From Azospirillum sp. (GTDB lineage: Bacteria; Pseudomonadota; Alphaproteobacteria; Azospirillales; Azospirillaceae), in the NCBI GenBank assembly GCA_027486405.1, contig JAIXPD010000069.1, positions 1 to 64,000 on the forward strand: a stretch of DNA of 64,000 nucleotides, read 5' to 3'. Under the pieces are notes generated by a model. It was not told the DNA's origin. It was given only the letters and a program-made list of their open reading frames with translations, and searched no databases. A program made the position numbers and the translations under genes. Within the stretch, counting starts at the first letter, position 1; the number at the start of each line of letters is the position of its first letter. This document shows positions 47,741-57,400 of this stretch, in pieces.

Positions 47741-48775
47741 GTGAGCGGCTACAAAGACCCTGTGACCGACCAAGCCCCCACCACGCCCGATTCCGCCGCC
47801 GCCCCCGCTGAAAAGCGCCCGGCCCTGCTGCCCACCACCCCCGCCGGGATCGCCCGCGCGGGCGCGTTGCTGCGCGCGGGCGCGCTGGTCGCCTTTCCGA
47901 CCGAAACGGTCTATGGCCTGGGGGGTGACGCCACCGACGACCGCGCGGTCGCCGCGATCTTCGCCGCCAAGGGCCGCCCGCAATTCAACCCGCTGATCGC
48001 CCACGTCGCCGATGTGGCGGTGGCGCAGGCCTGGGCGCGCTTTGACGACCGCGCGTTGGAACTGGCGCATCAGTTCTGGCCCGGCCCGCTGACGCTGGTG
48101 CTGCCGCGCCCGGTGGACTCGCCGCTGTCGCTGCTGGTCAGCGCCGGTTTGGACAGCGTGGCCATCCGCGTGCCCGGCCATCCGGTGGCCCAAGCGCTGT
48201 TGCGCGCGGCGGGGCGGCCGATCGCGGCCCCCAGCGCCAACCGCTCCGGTGCCGTCAGCCCGACCACGCCCTATCATGTGCTGGAAAGCCTGGGCGACCG
48301 GGTCGACGCGGTGGTGACGGGTGGCAAATGCGCCGTCGGCGTGGAATCCACCGTCATCGACCTGACCGGGCCGGAACCGGTGCTGCTGCGCCCCGGTGCG
48401 GTCCTGCCCGACGAGATGGAGCGGCTGATCGGGCCGATCCGCCTGTCGCCGGGCGACCCGACCGCGCCGAAGTCGCCGGGCCAGTTGGAAAGCCACTACG
48501 CCCCCAACGCGGCGGTGCGCCTCAACGCATCCTCGGCGGAGTCCGACGAGGCGTTTCTGACCTTCGGCCCCGACCGCTTCGTCTTTGGCGGGGCGTCGCG
48601 CCTCAACCTCAGCCCGCAAGGCGATCTGAACGAGGCGGCGGCGAATCTGTTCAGCCATCTGCGCCAGCTCGACCAGAGCGGGGCCGCCCGCATCGCCGTG
48701 ATGCCGATCCCCGACGAAGGGTTGGGCGTGGCGATCAACGACCGTCTGCGCCGCGCTGCGGCACCCCGCCCGTAA
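47741..48775 (+). CDS. L-threonylcarbamoyladenylate synthase (Sua5/YwlC form)
   Basis: 344 residues: a YrdC/Sua5 nucleotide-binding domain (GALVAFPTETVYGLGGDATDDRAVAAIFAAKGRPQFNPLIAHV, APSANRSGAVSPTTPYHV, GGKCAVGVESTVIDLTGPEPVLLRPGA) joined to the small C-terminal Sua5 domain (SPGQLESHYAPNA...). It makes threonylcarbamoyl-AMP for t6A37 of ANN-decoding tRNAs. GTG 47741 or GTG 47762 could be the start; the latter would remove a short lead. Housekeeping; followed by the dehydrogenase gene 36 bp on. Confidence 0.96.
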   Translation: MSGYKDPVTDQAPTTPDSAAAPAEKRPALLPTTPAGIARAGALLRAGALVAFPTETVYGLGGDATDDRAVAAIFAAKGRPQFNPLIAHVADVAVAQAWARFDDRALELAHQFWPGPLTLVLPRPVDSPLSLLVSAGLDSVAIRVPGHPVAQALLRAAGRPIAAPSANRSGAVSPTTPYHVLESLGDRVDAVVTGGKCAVGVESTVIDLTGPEPVLLRPGAVLPDEMERLIGPIRLSPGDPTAPKSPGQLESHYAPNAAVRLNASSAESDEAFLTFGPDRFVFGGASRLNLSPQGDLNEAAANLFSHLRQLDQSGAARIAVMPIPDEGLGVAINDRLRRAAAPRP

Positions 48776-48811
48776 CCGTTCCACCCCATCACCATCGCCG
48801 GAACCCGCGCC

Positions 48812-50245
48812 ATGACCAGCACCCCCGCCGCCGCTCTTCAGGACGTTCTGGACCGCATCCGCGCGGTTGTCGGCCCGACCGGTCTCATCACCGACGCGTC
48901 GGACATGGCCCCCTATCTGGCGGAATGGCGCGGGCGCTTCAAGGGCAACAGCCCGGCGGTGGTCCGCCCGGCCAACACCGAGGAGGTGGCCGCCGTCGTC
49001 GCCATCTGCGCGGAGGCGGGCATCCCCATCGTGCCGCAGGGCGGCAACACCAGCCTCGTCGGCGGCTCCATTCCCTATGAGGAGGGGCGCGAGATCGTGC
49101 TCAGCCTGTCGCGGATGAACCGCATCCGCGAGATCGACGCCCTGAACTACACGATGACGGTCGAGGCCGGGGTGGTCCTGACCACCGTGCAGAACGCGGC
49201 GGCCGAGGTGGACCGCCTGTTCCCCCTCAGCCTGGGCGCGGAAGGCACCGCGCAGATGGGCGGCCTGATCTCCACCAACGCCGGGGGCATCAACGTCCTG
49301 CGCTATGGCAACACCCGCGATCTGGTGCTGGGGCTGGAAGTGGTGCTGGCCGATGGCCGGGTGTGGAACGGGTTGCGCCGCCTGCGCAAGAACAACACCG
49401 GCTATGACCTGAAAAACCTGTTCATCGGGGCCGAAGGCACGCTGGGCATCGTCACCGCCGCCGTGCTGAAGCTGTTCCCGCGTCCGCGCCAGTCGATCAC
49501 CGCCTTCGTCGCCGTGCCCAGCCCGGCCGCCGCCATCGAACTGCTCGCCCGCCTGCGCACCGCCTCGGGCGACGCGGTGTCGGCGTTCGAGCTGATGTCG
49601 CGCCGCTGCCTGGAGTTTGCGCTGAAGCATGTGGCCGGGACCATCGACCCGCTGTCGGACGTCTCGCCCTGGTACGTCATCACCGAACTGACGGCGGGGA
49701 CCCGGTCCGACGCCTTCCAGGAGAGCGTCGAAGCCGCGCTGGGCGAGGCGTTCGAAGCCGAACTGGCGACCGACGCGACCATCGCCCAATCGGACAGCCA
49801 GGCCAAGCAGCTCTGGTTCATCCGCGAGGCCATCGTCGAGGCGCAGAAGTTCGAAGGCGGCTCGATCAAGAACGACGTGTCGGTGCCGGTGTCGCGCGTG
49901 GCGGAGTTCATCGAGCGCGCCGAAGCGGCGGTGGCCGATGCCTGCCCCGGCATCCGCCCGACCCCCTTCGGCCATGTCGGCGACGGCAACATCCACTTCA
50001 ACCTCAGCCAGCCCGAAGGGGCCGACACCGCCGCCTATCTGGCCCGCTGGGACGAGATTTGCCATGTGGTGAACGAGGTGATCTTCGCGCTGGACGGTTC
50101 GATCTCCGCCGAACACGGCGTCGGGCGCTTCAAGAAGGACGAGATGCCCGCCATCAAGGGGCCGGTCGAGTTCGGCCTGCTGCGCGCGGTCAAGACCGCG
50201 CTGGACCCGGCGGGGCTGCTCAATCCGGGCAAGATGCTGCCCTGA
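48812..50245 (+). CDS. FAD-linked 2-hydroxyacid dehydrogenase, D-2-hydroxyglutarate type
   Basis: 477-residue VAO-family flavoprotein. FAD motifs VPQGGNTSLVGGSIPYEEG and SLGAEGTAQMGGLISTNAGGINVLRYGNTRDLVLGL; C-terminal GHVGDGNIHFNLSQP and SISAEHGVGRFKKDEM hold metal and substrate residues. The combination fits D-2-hydroxyglutarate dehydrogenase (also acting on D-lactate or D-malate). It oxidises the hydroxyacid and reduces ETF or quinone. It could consume the D-2-hydroxyglutarate made by the HOT enzyme at 36.9 kb. Distinct from glcD at 29 kb. Confidence 0.88.
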   Translation: MTSTPAAALQDVLDRIRAVVGPTGLITDASDMAPYLAEWRGRFKGNSPAVVRPANTEEVAAVVAICAEAGIPIVPQGGNTSLVGGSIPYEEGREIVLSLSRMNRIREIDALNYTMTVEAGVVLTTVQNAAAEVDRLFPLSLGAEGTAQMGGLISTNAGGINVLRYGNTRDLVLGLEVVLADGRVWNGLRRLRKNNTGYDLKNLFIGAEGTLGIVTAAVLKLFPRPRQSITAFVAVPSPAAAIELLARLRTASGDAVSAFELMSRRCLEFALKHVAGTIDPLSDVSPWYVITELTAGTRSDAFQESVEAALGEAFEAELATDATIAQSDSQAKQLWFIREAIVEAQKFEGGSIKNDVSVPVSRVAEFIERAEAAVADACPGIRPTPFGHVGDGNIHFNLSQPEGADTAAYLARWDEICHVVNEVIFALDGSISAEHGVGRFKKDEMPAIKGPVEFGLLRAVKTALDPAGLLNPGKMLP

Positions 50246-50389
50246 AGCCGCGAGCTGCGTCACAATCTTGCGGGGGACAGGCTTGCGGCGAAAGACGGAC
50301 AGCCGCGCTTGTCCCCACCGCGACACAACGCTATTGTGCGGCCTTCCATGGTTCCGCGCCTGTTCGTTCCGCGAGAGAGAGTTTTTCCG

Positions 50390-51793
50390 ATGTCCAAGCC
50401 GCGCACTCTGTTCGACAAGATTTGGGACAGCCACGTCGTGCATCGCCAGGATGACGGCACCTGCATCCTCTACATCGACCGCCATCTGGTGCACGAAGTC
50501 ACCAGCCCGCAGGCGTTCGAGGGGCTGCGCGTGGCCGGTCGCCCGGTGCGCAGCCCGATGGCCACCCTCGCGGTTCCCGATCACAACGTGCCGACCACGG
50601 ACCGTTCGAAGGGCATCACCGAAGAGGAAAGCCGGATCCAGGTCGAAACGCTGGACAAGAACGCCCGCGATTTCGGCATCCGTTACTTCCCGATGGACGA
50701 CGTCCGCCAGGGCATCGTCCACATCGTCGGGCCGGAACAGGGCTTCACGCTGCCGGGTGCCACCATCGTCTGCGGCGACAGCCACACCGCCACCCACGGC
50801 GCGTTCGGCGCGCTGGCCTTCGGCATCGGCACGTCCGAGGTTGAGCATGTGCTCGCCACCCAGACGCTGTTGCAGAAGCCGGCCAAGAACATGCTGGTGC
50901 GCGTCGATGGTTCGCTGAACCCGGGCGTGACCGCCAAGGACATCGTGCTGGCCATCATCGGCAAGATCGGCACGGCGGGCGGGACCGGCTACGTCATCGA
51001 ATTCGCGGGTCAGGCGATCCGCGAGCTGTCGATGGAAGGCCGCATGACCGTCTGCAACATGGCGATCGAGGGCGGGGCCCGCGCCGGTCTGATCGCCCCG
51101 GACGAAAAGACCTACGCCTATGTCCAGGGCCGGGCGCTCGCCCCGAAGGCCGGTGCGTTCGAGCAGGCCGTTGCCTATTGGAAGACGCTGCCGTCGGACG
51201 AGGGCGCGGTCTATGACGCCACCATCGTGCTGAACGCCGCCGACATCGCCCCGCAAGTCACCTGGGGGACCAGCCCGGAAGACGTGCTGCCGATCACCGC
51301 GACCGTGCCGAACCCGGCGGACATCGCCGACGAGGGCAAGCGCGCCGCCGTCGAACGTTCGCTGGCCTATATGGGCCTGACCCCCGGTCAACCGCTCAGC
51401 GAGGTCAAGATCGACACGGTGTTCATCGGTTCCTGCACCAACGGGCGCATCGAGGATCTGCGCGCCGCCGCCGAATTGGCCAAGGGCCGCAAGGTGGCCG
51501 ACGGCGTCCGCGCCCTGGTCGTCCCCGGTTCGGGGCTGGTCAAGGAGCAGGCCGAGGAAGAGGGTCTGGACAAGATCTTCGTCGAGGCGGGCTTTGAATG
51601 GCGTGAGCCGGGTTGCTCCATGTGCCTGGCGATGAACGCCGACCGTCTGGCCCCGGGCGAGCGCAGCGCGTCCACCTCCAACCGCAACTTCGAAGGCCGT
51701 CAGGGCCGTGGTGGCCGCACCCACCTCGTCAGCCCCGGCATGGCCGTGGCGGCGGCGGTGACGGGCCATCTGGCCGACGTGCGCGGGCTGTAA
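50390..51793 (+). CDS. leuC: 3-isopropylmalate dehydratase large subunit
   Basis: Aconitase-family [4Fe-4S] enzyme of leucine synthesis (also acts on citramalate derived from CimA). 467 residues from the ATG at 50390. TLFDKIWDSHVV start, VCGDSHTATHGAFGALAFGIGTSEVEHVLATQ, DTVFIGSCTNGRIEDLRAAA, and the cluster cysteines in REPGCSMCLAMNADRL. The small subunit LeuD is not adjacent; genes downstream are convergent and unrelated, so leuD/leuB must be elsewhere. Ends before two strong hairpins. Confidence 0.97.
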   Translation: MSKPRTLFDKIWDSHVVHRQDDGTCILYIDRHLVHEVTSPQAFEGLRVAGRPVRSPMATLAVPDHNVPTTDRSKGITEEESRIQVETLDKNARDFGIRYFPMDDVRQGIVHIVGPEQGFTLPGATIVCGDSHTATHGAFGALAFGIGTSEVEHVLATQTLLQKPAKNMLVRVDGSLNPGVTAKDIVLAIIGKIGTAGGTGYVIEFAGQAIRELSMEGRMTVCNMAIEGGARAGLIAPDEKTYAYVQGRALAPKAGAFEQAVAYWKTLPSDEGAVYDATIVLNAADIAPQVTWGTSPEDVLPITATVPNPADIADEGKRAAVERSLAYMGLTPGQPLSEVKIDTVFIGSCTNGRIEDLRAAAELAKGRKVADGVRALVVPGSGLVKEQAEEEGLDKIFVEAGFEWREPGCSMCLAMNADRLAPGERSASTSNRNFEGRQGRGGRTHLVSPGMAVAAAVTGHLADVRGL

Positions 51794-51845
51794 GGTCCGC
51801 GCGCCCTTTCGGTCGGTTCGACCGATTTGCGCGAGCGGTGTGTTT

Positions 51846-51879
51846 GAGCGGGCGGGGGTGGCGACATCCCCGCCCGCTC
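51846..51879 (+). terminator. Terminator hairpin after leuC
   Basis: GAGCGGGCGGGG (51846-51857) pairs exactly with CCCCGCCCGCTC (51868-51879), about 53 bp after the stop. Confidence 0.8.
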
Positions 51880-51953
51880 TGCGTTTGGGCGCGGGCAGGA
51901 CGGAAAGGGAAGTGTCATGCGGGCGTGTCGGGTGGTCGGGGAACCGTCAGAAG

Positions 51954-51998
51954 ACAAACGGCCCGGTTCACAGCGTTGATGTGAACCGGGCCGTTTGT
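51954..51998. terminator. Bidirectional terminator, 18-bp perfect stem
   Basis: ACAAACGGCCCGGTTCAC (51954-51971) and GTGAACCGGGCCGTTTGT (51981-51998), 9-nt loop, between the convergent leuC and phnA-type genes. TTTGT on both strands after the stem makes it work both ways. Confidence 0.9.
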
Positions 51999-52023
51999 CC
52001 TGATGAGCGCAGGCGGAACCCGA

Positions 52024-52374
52024 TCAGGCTTTCTTGACGAATTCGGACTTCAGGTCCATCGCGCCGATGCCGTCGATCTTGCAGGCGATGTTGTGGCCGT
52101 TGGCCCCGTCGGTCAGGCGGATGCTCTTGACCTTGGTTCCGCCCTTGATGACCAGGGAGGAGCCTTTGACCTTCAGATCCTTGATGACGGTCACGCTGTC
52201 GCCGTCGGCCAGAACGTTGCCGTTGGCGTCGCGCACCACCGAATCATCGTCCGTGCTGGCGCTGGCCGCCGTGTCCGGATTCCATTCATGCCCGCATTCC
52301 GGGCAGATCCACAGGCTGCCGTCGTGATAGGCGTGTTCGGATTGGCATTGCGGGCAGCTCATGGCGTCGGACAT
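52024..52374 (-). CDS. PhnA/YjdM-family zinc-ribbon protein
   Basis: 116 residues. Zinc ribbon MSCPQCQSEHAYHDGSLWICPECGHEWN (two CxxC pairs) and the C-terminal SH3-like domain VVRDANGNVLADGDSVTVIKDLKVKGSSLVIKGGTKVKSIRL. Family function unclear: named for phosphonate utilisation but not required for it. The ATG at 52374 is chosen since the upstream extension is arginine-rich and unrelated. Single gene. Confidence 0.92.
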   Translation of the reverse strand: MSDAMSCPQCQSEHAYHDGSLWICPECGHEWNPDTAASASTDDDSVVRDANGNVLADGDSVTVIKDLKVKGSSLVIKGGTKVKSIRLTDGANGHNIACKIDGIGAMDLKSEFVKKA

Positions 52375-52495
52375 CCGGCGTTCCTTCGTGTCTTTGGGGC
52401 GTGGGGGGCGAAGGACGCACCCTATAGAGCAACGCCGGGCGGATCGGAATATCAAGTTTCACGGTGTGGGTATTCGGAAAAGCGGTGCCCGGACC

Positions 52496-53806
52496 TCAAT
52501 CCCCCCGCCCGCGCGGTTGCCCCATCAGCCCCTGCGGGCGGTACACCAGGAACAGCGCCAGCAGGGCGAAGGCGACGATGTCCTTGTAGGCGATGGCGAA
52601 ATAGCCCGACCAGAAGGTTTCCACCAGCCCCAGCAGCGCCCCGCCCAGCATGGCCCCCGGCACCGATCCGATGCCGCCGACCACCGCCGCCGCCAGCGCC
52701 TTGAAGCCGATCAGCGAGCCGGTGAAAAAGCTGACCCCGCCGTAATAGAAGGCGATCACCGATCCGGCGGCGGCGGCCAGCGCCCCGCCCAGGGTGAAGG
52801 TGATGGCGATGGTGCGGTTCACATCCACCCCGACCAGTTCCGCCGCCGCCAGATCGTCGGTGCAGGCGCGGTGCGCGCGGCCGTAGGGGGTCTTCCAGAT
52901 GATCGCCCACAGCAGGAGATACAGCCCGGCGGTCAGCCCCAGAATCGCCAGTTGGGAGGTGAGCGCGGTGACGGTGAAGGCCCCATCGCCGATCAGGTCA
53001 TGGCGGTCGGCCAGCGCCGGGGTTGGCCACCAGTCGCGGGCACCATGCAGCAGCCGCACCCCCTCCTGATAGGCGACCGACATCCCGACGGCGATGATGA
53101 GCGGGGTGTGGGAGCGCACGCCGCGCAACCGGCGGAACACCAGCCGGTGCATGGTCCAGCCCTGCGCAGCGGTGAAGCCCATCGCCAGCACCAGCACGAC
53201 GAACAGCGCGGGCGGCCAGGTGGCCAGCCCGAACAGGCCCAACCCGGCGGCGGCCATCGCCGTCATCATCGCGCCCAGCATGGTCAACTCGCCCATCGCC
53301 AGATTGATCTGGCCGATGATGGCGTACACCAGCGTGTAGCCCAGGGCCAGCAGCCCATACACACAGGCCACGGTTCCCGCGTTGACGATCTGTTGCAGCA
53401 GGAACAGCCAGGGCGTCCATGCCGTGTGCGCGCCGGGCTGGAAGCTGGCTTCCGGTGCGGCGTCGTTGCGCGGCGGCTTGATGCGGATCCATTGCTCCAG
53501 CATCGCAAAGCGCATCTCGCCCAGCCAGCCGCTGCGGTCGGTCGCCACCCCGGTCAATTGAAGCCGCCCGGCCTCGGTCGCGGTTCCGGCGAAGCGGCAG
53601 GCGATCCACCGGGCTTGCCCACCGGATCGGTAATCCAACCGCACCACCCGCGCGTCGTCGGGCAGGGGGCGGGCCGACACGGCGCTGTAGCTGTCCTCCT
53701 CGAAGGCGGGGATCAGCTTGCGGCACAACAATTCCTGGTCGGCGTCCACGCCGCACCCGGACAACAGGGCCAGACAGGCAAACAGCAGCAGCAGGGTACG
53801 GCGCAC
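52496..53806 (-). CDS. Branched-chain amino acid ABC permease (LivH type) with N-terminal lipoprotein-like extension
   Basis: 436 residues. The first ~125 form a separate domain headed by a lipobox signal (LALLSGC, Cys18) with two further Cys (CRK, ACR); after a WTPWLFLLQQIVNAG transition the LivH permease follows with eight to nine helices, IIGQINLAMGELTMLGAM and the EAA-like loop TDDLAAAELVGVDVNRTIAITFTLGGALAAAAGSV. Plain LivH has about 300 residues. The extension is presumably periplasmic, perhaps a docking domain for a binding protein. No livM, livG, livF or binding-protein gene adjoins, so it is an orphan permease. Substrate likely branched-chain amino acid or urea/amide. Confidence 0.88.
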   Translation of the reverse strand: MRRTLLLLFACLALLSGCGVDADQELLCRKLIPAFEEDSYSAVSARPLPDDARVVRLDYRSGGQARWIACRFAGTATEAGRLQLTGVATDRSGWLGEMRFAMLEQWIRIKPPRNDAAPEASFQPGAHTAWTPWLFLLQQIVNAGTVACVYGLLALGYTLVYAIIGQINLAMGELTMLGAMMTAMAAAGLGLFGLATWPPALFVVLVLAMGFTAAQGWTMHRLVFRRLRGVRSHTPLIIAVGMSVAYQEGVRLLHGARDWWPTPALADRHDLIGDGAFTVTALTSQLAILGLTAGLYLLLWAIIWKTPYGRAHRACTDDLAAAELVGVDVNRTIAITFTLGGALAAAAGSVIAFYYGGVSFFTGSLIGFKALAAAVVGGIGSVPGAMLGGALLGLVETFWSGYFAIAYKDIVAFALLALFLVYRPQGLMGQPRGRGD

Positions 53807-53884
53807 GGGTCAACCCGGTCGTGACGGGGTGGTCAGCCTATCGGCATTCCGCCCGCTTGTCATGGGCCGGGTTGAACAGAAGAC

Positions 53885-53924
53885 GGGCCGGACCTCTCCC
53901 CGCTTGCGGAGGGTGGACCGGCCC
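53885..53924 (-). terminator. Hairpin after bcp
   Basis: GGGCCGG (53885-53891) pairs with CCGGCCC (53918-53924), with a possible inner stem. It lies 20 bp beyond the bcp stop on the minus strand. Confidence 0.55.
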
Positions 53925-53943
53925 GGTGTGTCGTATCCGGGCG

Positions 53944-54408
53944 TTACAGCGCCTTGACCGCCTTCAGCACGGCGGCGACGTGACCCGTCACCTTCACCTT
54001 GCGCCAGACGTTGCGCACGGTCCCGTCGGCGCCGATCAGGAAGGTGGCGCGCTCCAACCCCATGTATTTGCGGCCATACATGCTCTTTTCGACCCAGACG
54101 CCATAGGCGTCCGACACGCTGCCGTCGGTGTCCGACGCCAGGGTGAAGGGCAGCTCGTATTTGGCCTTGAACTTGTCGTGGCTGGCGACGCTGTCCTTCG
54201 ACACGCCGATCACCACCGCGTCGACGGCGGAGAAGTCCGGCAACTGGTCGCGGAAGCCGCAAGCCTCGGAGGTGCAGCCCGAGGTGTCGTCCTTCGGGTA
54301 GAAATACAGCACCACCGGCTTGCCGCGCAGGGCCGACAGGGTGACGCTGCCGCCCCCGTCGGTGGGCATGGTGAAGTCCGGGGCGATGGTTCCGACGTCA
54401 ACGCTCAT
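53944..54408 (-). CDS. bcp: Peroxiredoxin, Bcp/PrxQ type
   Basis: 154 residues. DFTMPTDGGGSVTLSALRGKPVVLYFYPKDDTSGCTSEACGFRDQ carries the peroxidatic Cys and the resolving Cys five residues later, the atypical two-Cys arrangement. Reduces hydroperoxides using thioredoxin. Its ATG overlaps the glnE stop (ATGA), so it is translated with glnE; the bcp-glnE pair is a recurrent alphaproteobacterial arrangement. Confidence 0.96.
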   Translation of the reverse strand: MSVDVGTIAPDFTMPTDGGGSVTLSALRGKPVVLYFYPKDDTSGCTSEACGFRDQLPDFSAVDAVVIGVSKDSVASHDKFKAKYELPFTLASDTDGSVSDAYGVWVEKSMYGRKYMGLERATFLIGADGTVRNVWRKVKVTGHVAAVLKAVKAL

Positions 54409-57400
54409 GGCAAGCTCAGATCCTGTTGGGAAGCGGGCGGGGTGAGGTGGGACGCCGGTTCCTCGACCAACGCCACATAATGGGCGTGGGCGCGGGCGGC
54501 GATGGACCGGATAGTGGTGTCCAGTTCGGCGAAGTCAACCGTTGCCGGGTCACGATCCGGGAAGGCGGCGCGGGCCAGCCCGGCCAACAGGGTGGGGGAC
54601 ACCTGATCGGGATCGAGCACCCCGGCGGTGGTCAGGCGCAGGAACCCCTGCACCCGCCGCCACAGGCGCAGGGTCGATTCCAGCTCCGCCGCGATGGCGG
54701 GATCGAGCGCGCCGGTGCGGGCGGCGTTGCGCAGCGCCTTGGCGGTCCCGATGTGCAGGATCTCCGGCCGCTCGTGGCCGTGGCGCAGTTGCAGATACTG
54801 CGCGGTGAACTCGATGTCGATCAGGCCGCCACGCGCGTATTTGATGTTCCAGGGGTTTTTGGTGCCGAACTCCTTCTCGATCCGGCGGCGCATGTCGGCG
54901 ACGTCCCACAGCAGCTTGTCGGGATCGCGCGGGGCGGTCAGCACGTTGCGGATGGCGGTGGCCACCCGTTCGGCCAGGGCGGGATCGCCGCCGATCACGC
55001 GGGCGCGGGTCAGGGCCATCTGTTCCCAGGTCCAGGCGTCGGTCTTCTGGTACTGCAGGAAGGCGTCGAGCGCGGTGGCCAGCGGCCCGGCGTTGCCCGA
55101 CGGGCGCAGCCGCATGTCCACCTCGTACAGCCGCCCATCGGCCATCGGCGCGGTGATGGCGTTGGTCAGGCGCTGGGTCAGCTTGATGTAATACTCGTTG
55201 GGCGACAGCGGTTTCGGCCCATCGGACATGCGGGCATCGCCCTGCACGTCGTAGATCACGATCAGATCGATGTCCGACGTGATGGTCAGTTGGCGGCTGC
55301 CCAGCTTGCCCATCGCCACCACGACCCAGGCCCCGCCGGGGATCCGGCCATGGCGGGCGGCGAACTCCGCCTCCACCCGCGCGGCGAGGTCTGGCACGAC
55401 GATGTCGGCCAGATCGGCGAGGAAGGCCCCGCAACGGTCGCCGTCGGTGATGCCGCGCAGGATGTGGGTTCCGGCGCGGAAGCGCTGGTCGTTGGTCCAG
55501 CGCCGCGACAGGGTCAGCGCGTCCTCGAAATCGCGGGCGGCGGCCAGGGCGCGGGCGTGGTCGTCGGCCAGCCCGCTGTTCGTGCCGGGCAGCGCGTCGA
55601 AGAAGTCGGGCGAGATCACGGCGTCGAGCAGCGAGGGGTTGCGCGACAGGGTGGCGGCCAATTGGGGGGCGGTCCCCAGGATTTCGGCGGCCAGCTCCAT
55701 CAGCCAGGGGTTGGCGACGAACAGCGAGAACAGCCCGACCCCGGCGGGCAGCTTTTCCAGGAAGCTGTCGAAATTCATCAGCGCGGCGTCGGGGGCCGGG
55801 GTCTTGGCCAACTGCGTCAACAGGGTGGGGGTGAGTTCGGTCAACAGCTCCCGCGCGCGGCCCGACCGGGTGGCGCGGTACCGGCCCCGGTGCCAGGAGG
55901 ACACGACGGCGATCACCCGGCTGGGGTCCTGGAACCCCATGCCGCTCAGCGTCTTGACCGTGCCGGGATCGTCATCGGTTCCGGTGAAGACCAGATTGCC
56001 GGGGCCGGACAGCGACGGCGCTTCCTCGAACAGTTCGGCGTAACGATCCTCCACCCGGCCCAATTGGGTCAGCAGATCGGCGCGGAAGTGGGCGGGATCG
56101 TCATAGCCCAGGAAGGTGGCGAGATGGGCAACGCCCGCGTCATCCTCCGGAATGCGGTGGGTCTGCTGGTCGTTGGTCATCTGGATGCGGTGTTCGACCC
56201 GGCGCAGGAAGTTGTAAGCCTCCTCCAACTCGTCCACGGTTGTCGGCGGGACCCGCCCGATCTCGCACAGGGCGCGGTTGGCGCGCAGCGTCGGGGCGAC
56301 GCGCACGCGGGTGTCGCGCCCGCCGAAGATCAATTGCTGGGTCTGGGCGAAAAACTCGATCTCGCGGATGCCGCCGCGCCCGACCTTGATGTCGTGGCCG
56401 TTGACCGTCACCTCGCGGTGGCCCTTGTGGGCGTTGATCTGGCGCTTGATCGAATGGATGTCCTGGATCGCGGCGAAATCCAGGTTGCGCCGCCAGATGA
56501 AGGGTTCCAGATAGCGCAGGAAATTCGCCCCGGCCTCCAGATCGCCCGCCACCGCGCGGGCCTTGATCATCGCCGCGCGTTCCCAATTCTGGCCGACGCT
56601 GGCGTAATAGATCTCGGCCGCCGACACCGACACCGCCAGCGGCGTGGCCCCCGGATCGGGGCGCAGGCGCAAATCGGTGCGGAAGACGTAGCCGTCCTTG
56701 GTGTGTTCATCCATAATGCGGACAAGATCCCGCGCGATACGGATGAACGTCCGCGCGAGGTTGTCCGGCTGGGGCGTCTGCACAACGGCGTCGTCGTACA
56801 GGACGATCAGGTCGATATCGCTGGAATAGTTGAGTTCGCGCCCGCCCATCTTGCCCATGCCCAACACGATCAGGCCCGAGCCAACCCATGGACGCTGCGG
56901 ATCCGGCAGCGTCACCGTCCCCGCCTCCCCGGCGCGCCGCAGCAGATGGGCGGCGGCCAGCCGCACGGCGGTTTCGGCGGTGTCGGTCAAGGCCCCCGTG
57001 ACCTGCTCCAACGTCCACAGCCCGGCGATGTCGGCCAGCGCGATCAGCAGCGCCGCCCGCCGTTTGGCGACGCGCAGCCCGGTCATCAGCCGGTCGATGG
57101 CGCGTTCCTGCCCGTATTCCTCCTCCAGCGACGCCATCAGCGCGGCGAAGGTGGCGTCCACCCCGTCCTCGACGATGCGGCGGACGAAGGCCAATTCGCG
57201 GGTCAGGCTTTGGCGCAGATACTGGCTGTTGCCGCACACGGCGTCGATCAACGCCCGGCCCATGGCCGACGCGGCAAAGCCTTCCGCCCACTCCGTCAAG
57301 CCGGGGTCGGTGGCGGCGGCGGCCTGTTGGAGCCAGCGTTCCCGGCCCAACGCGGCCTGTTCCGGGTCGAACGGGCGGGGAAAGGACGCGGTGGCGAGGG

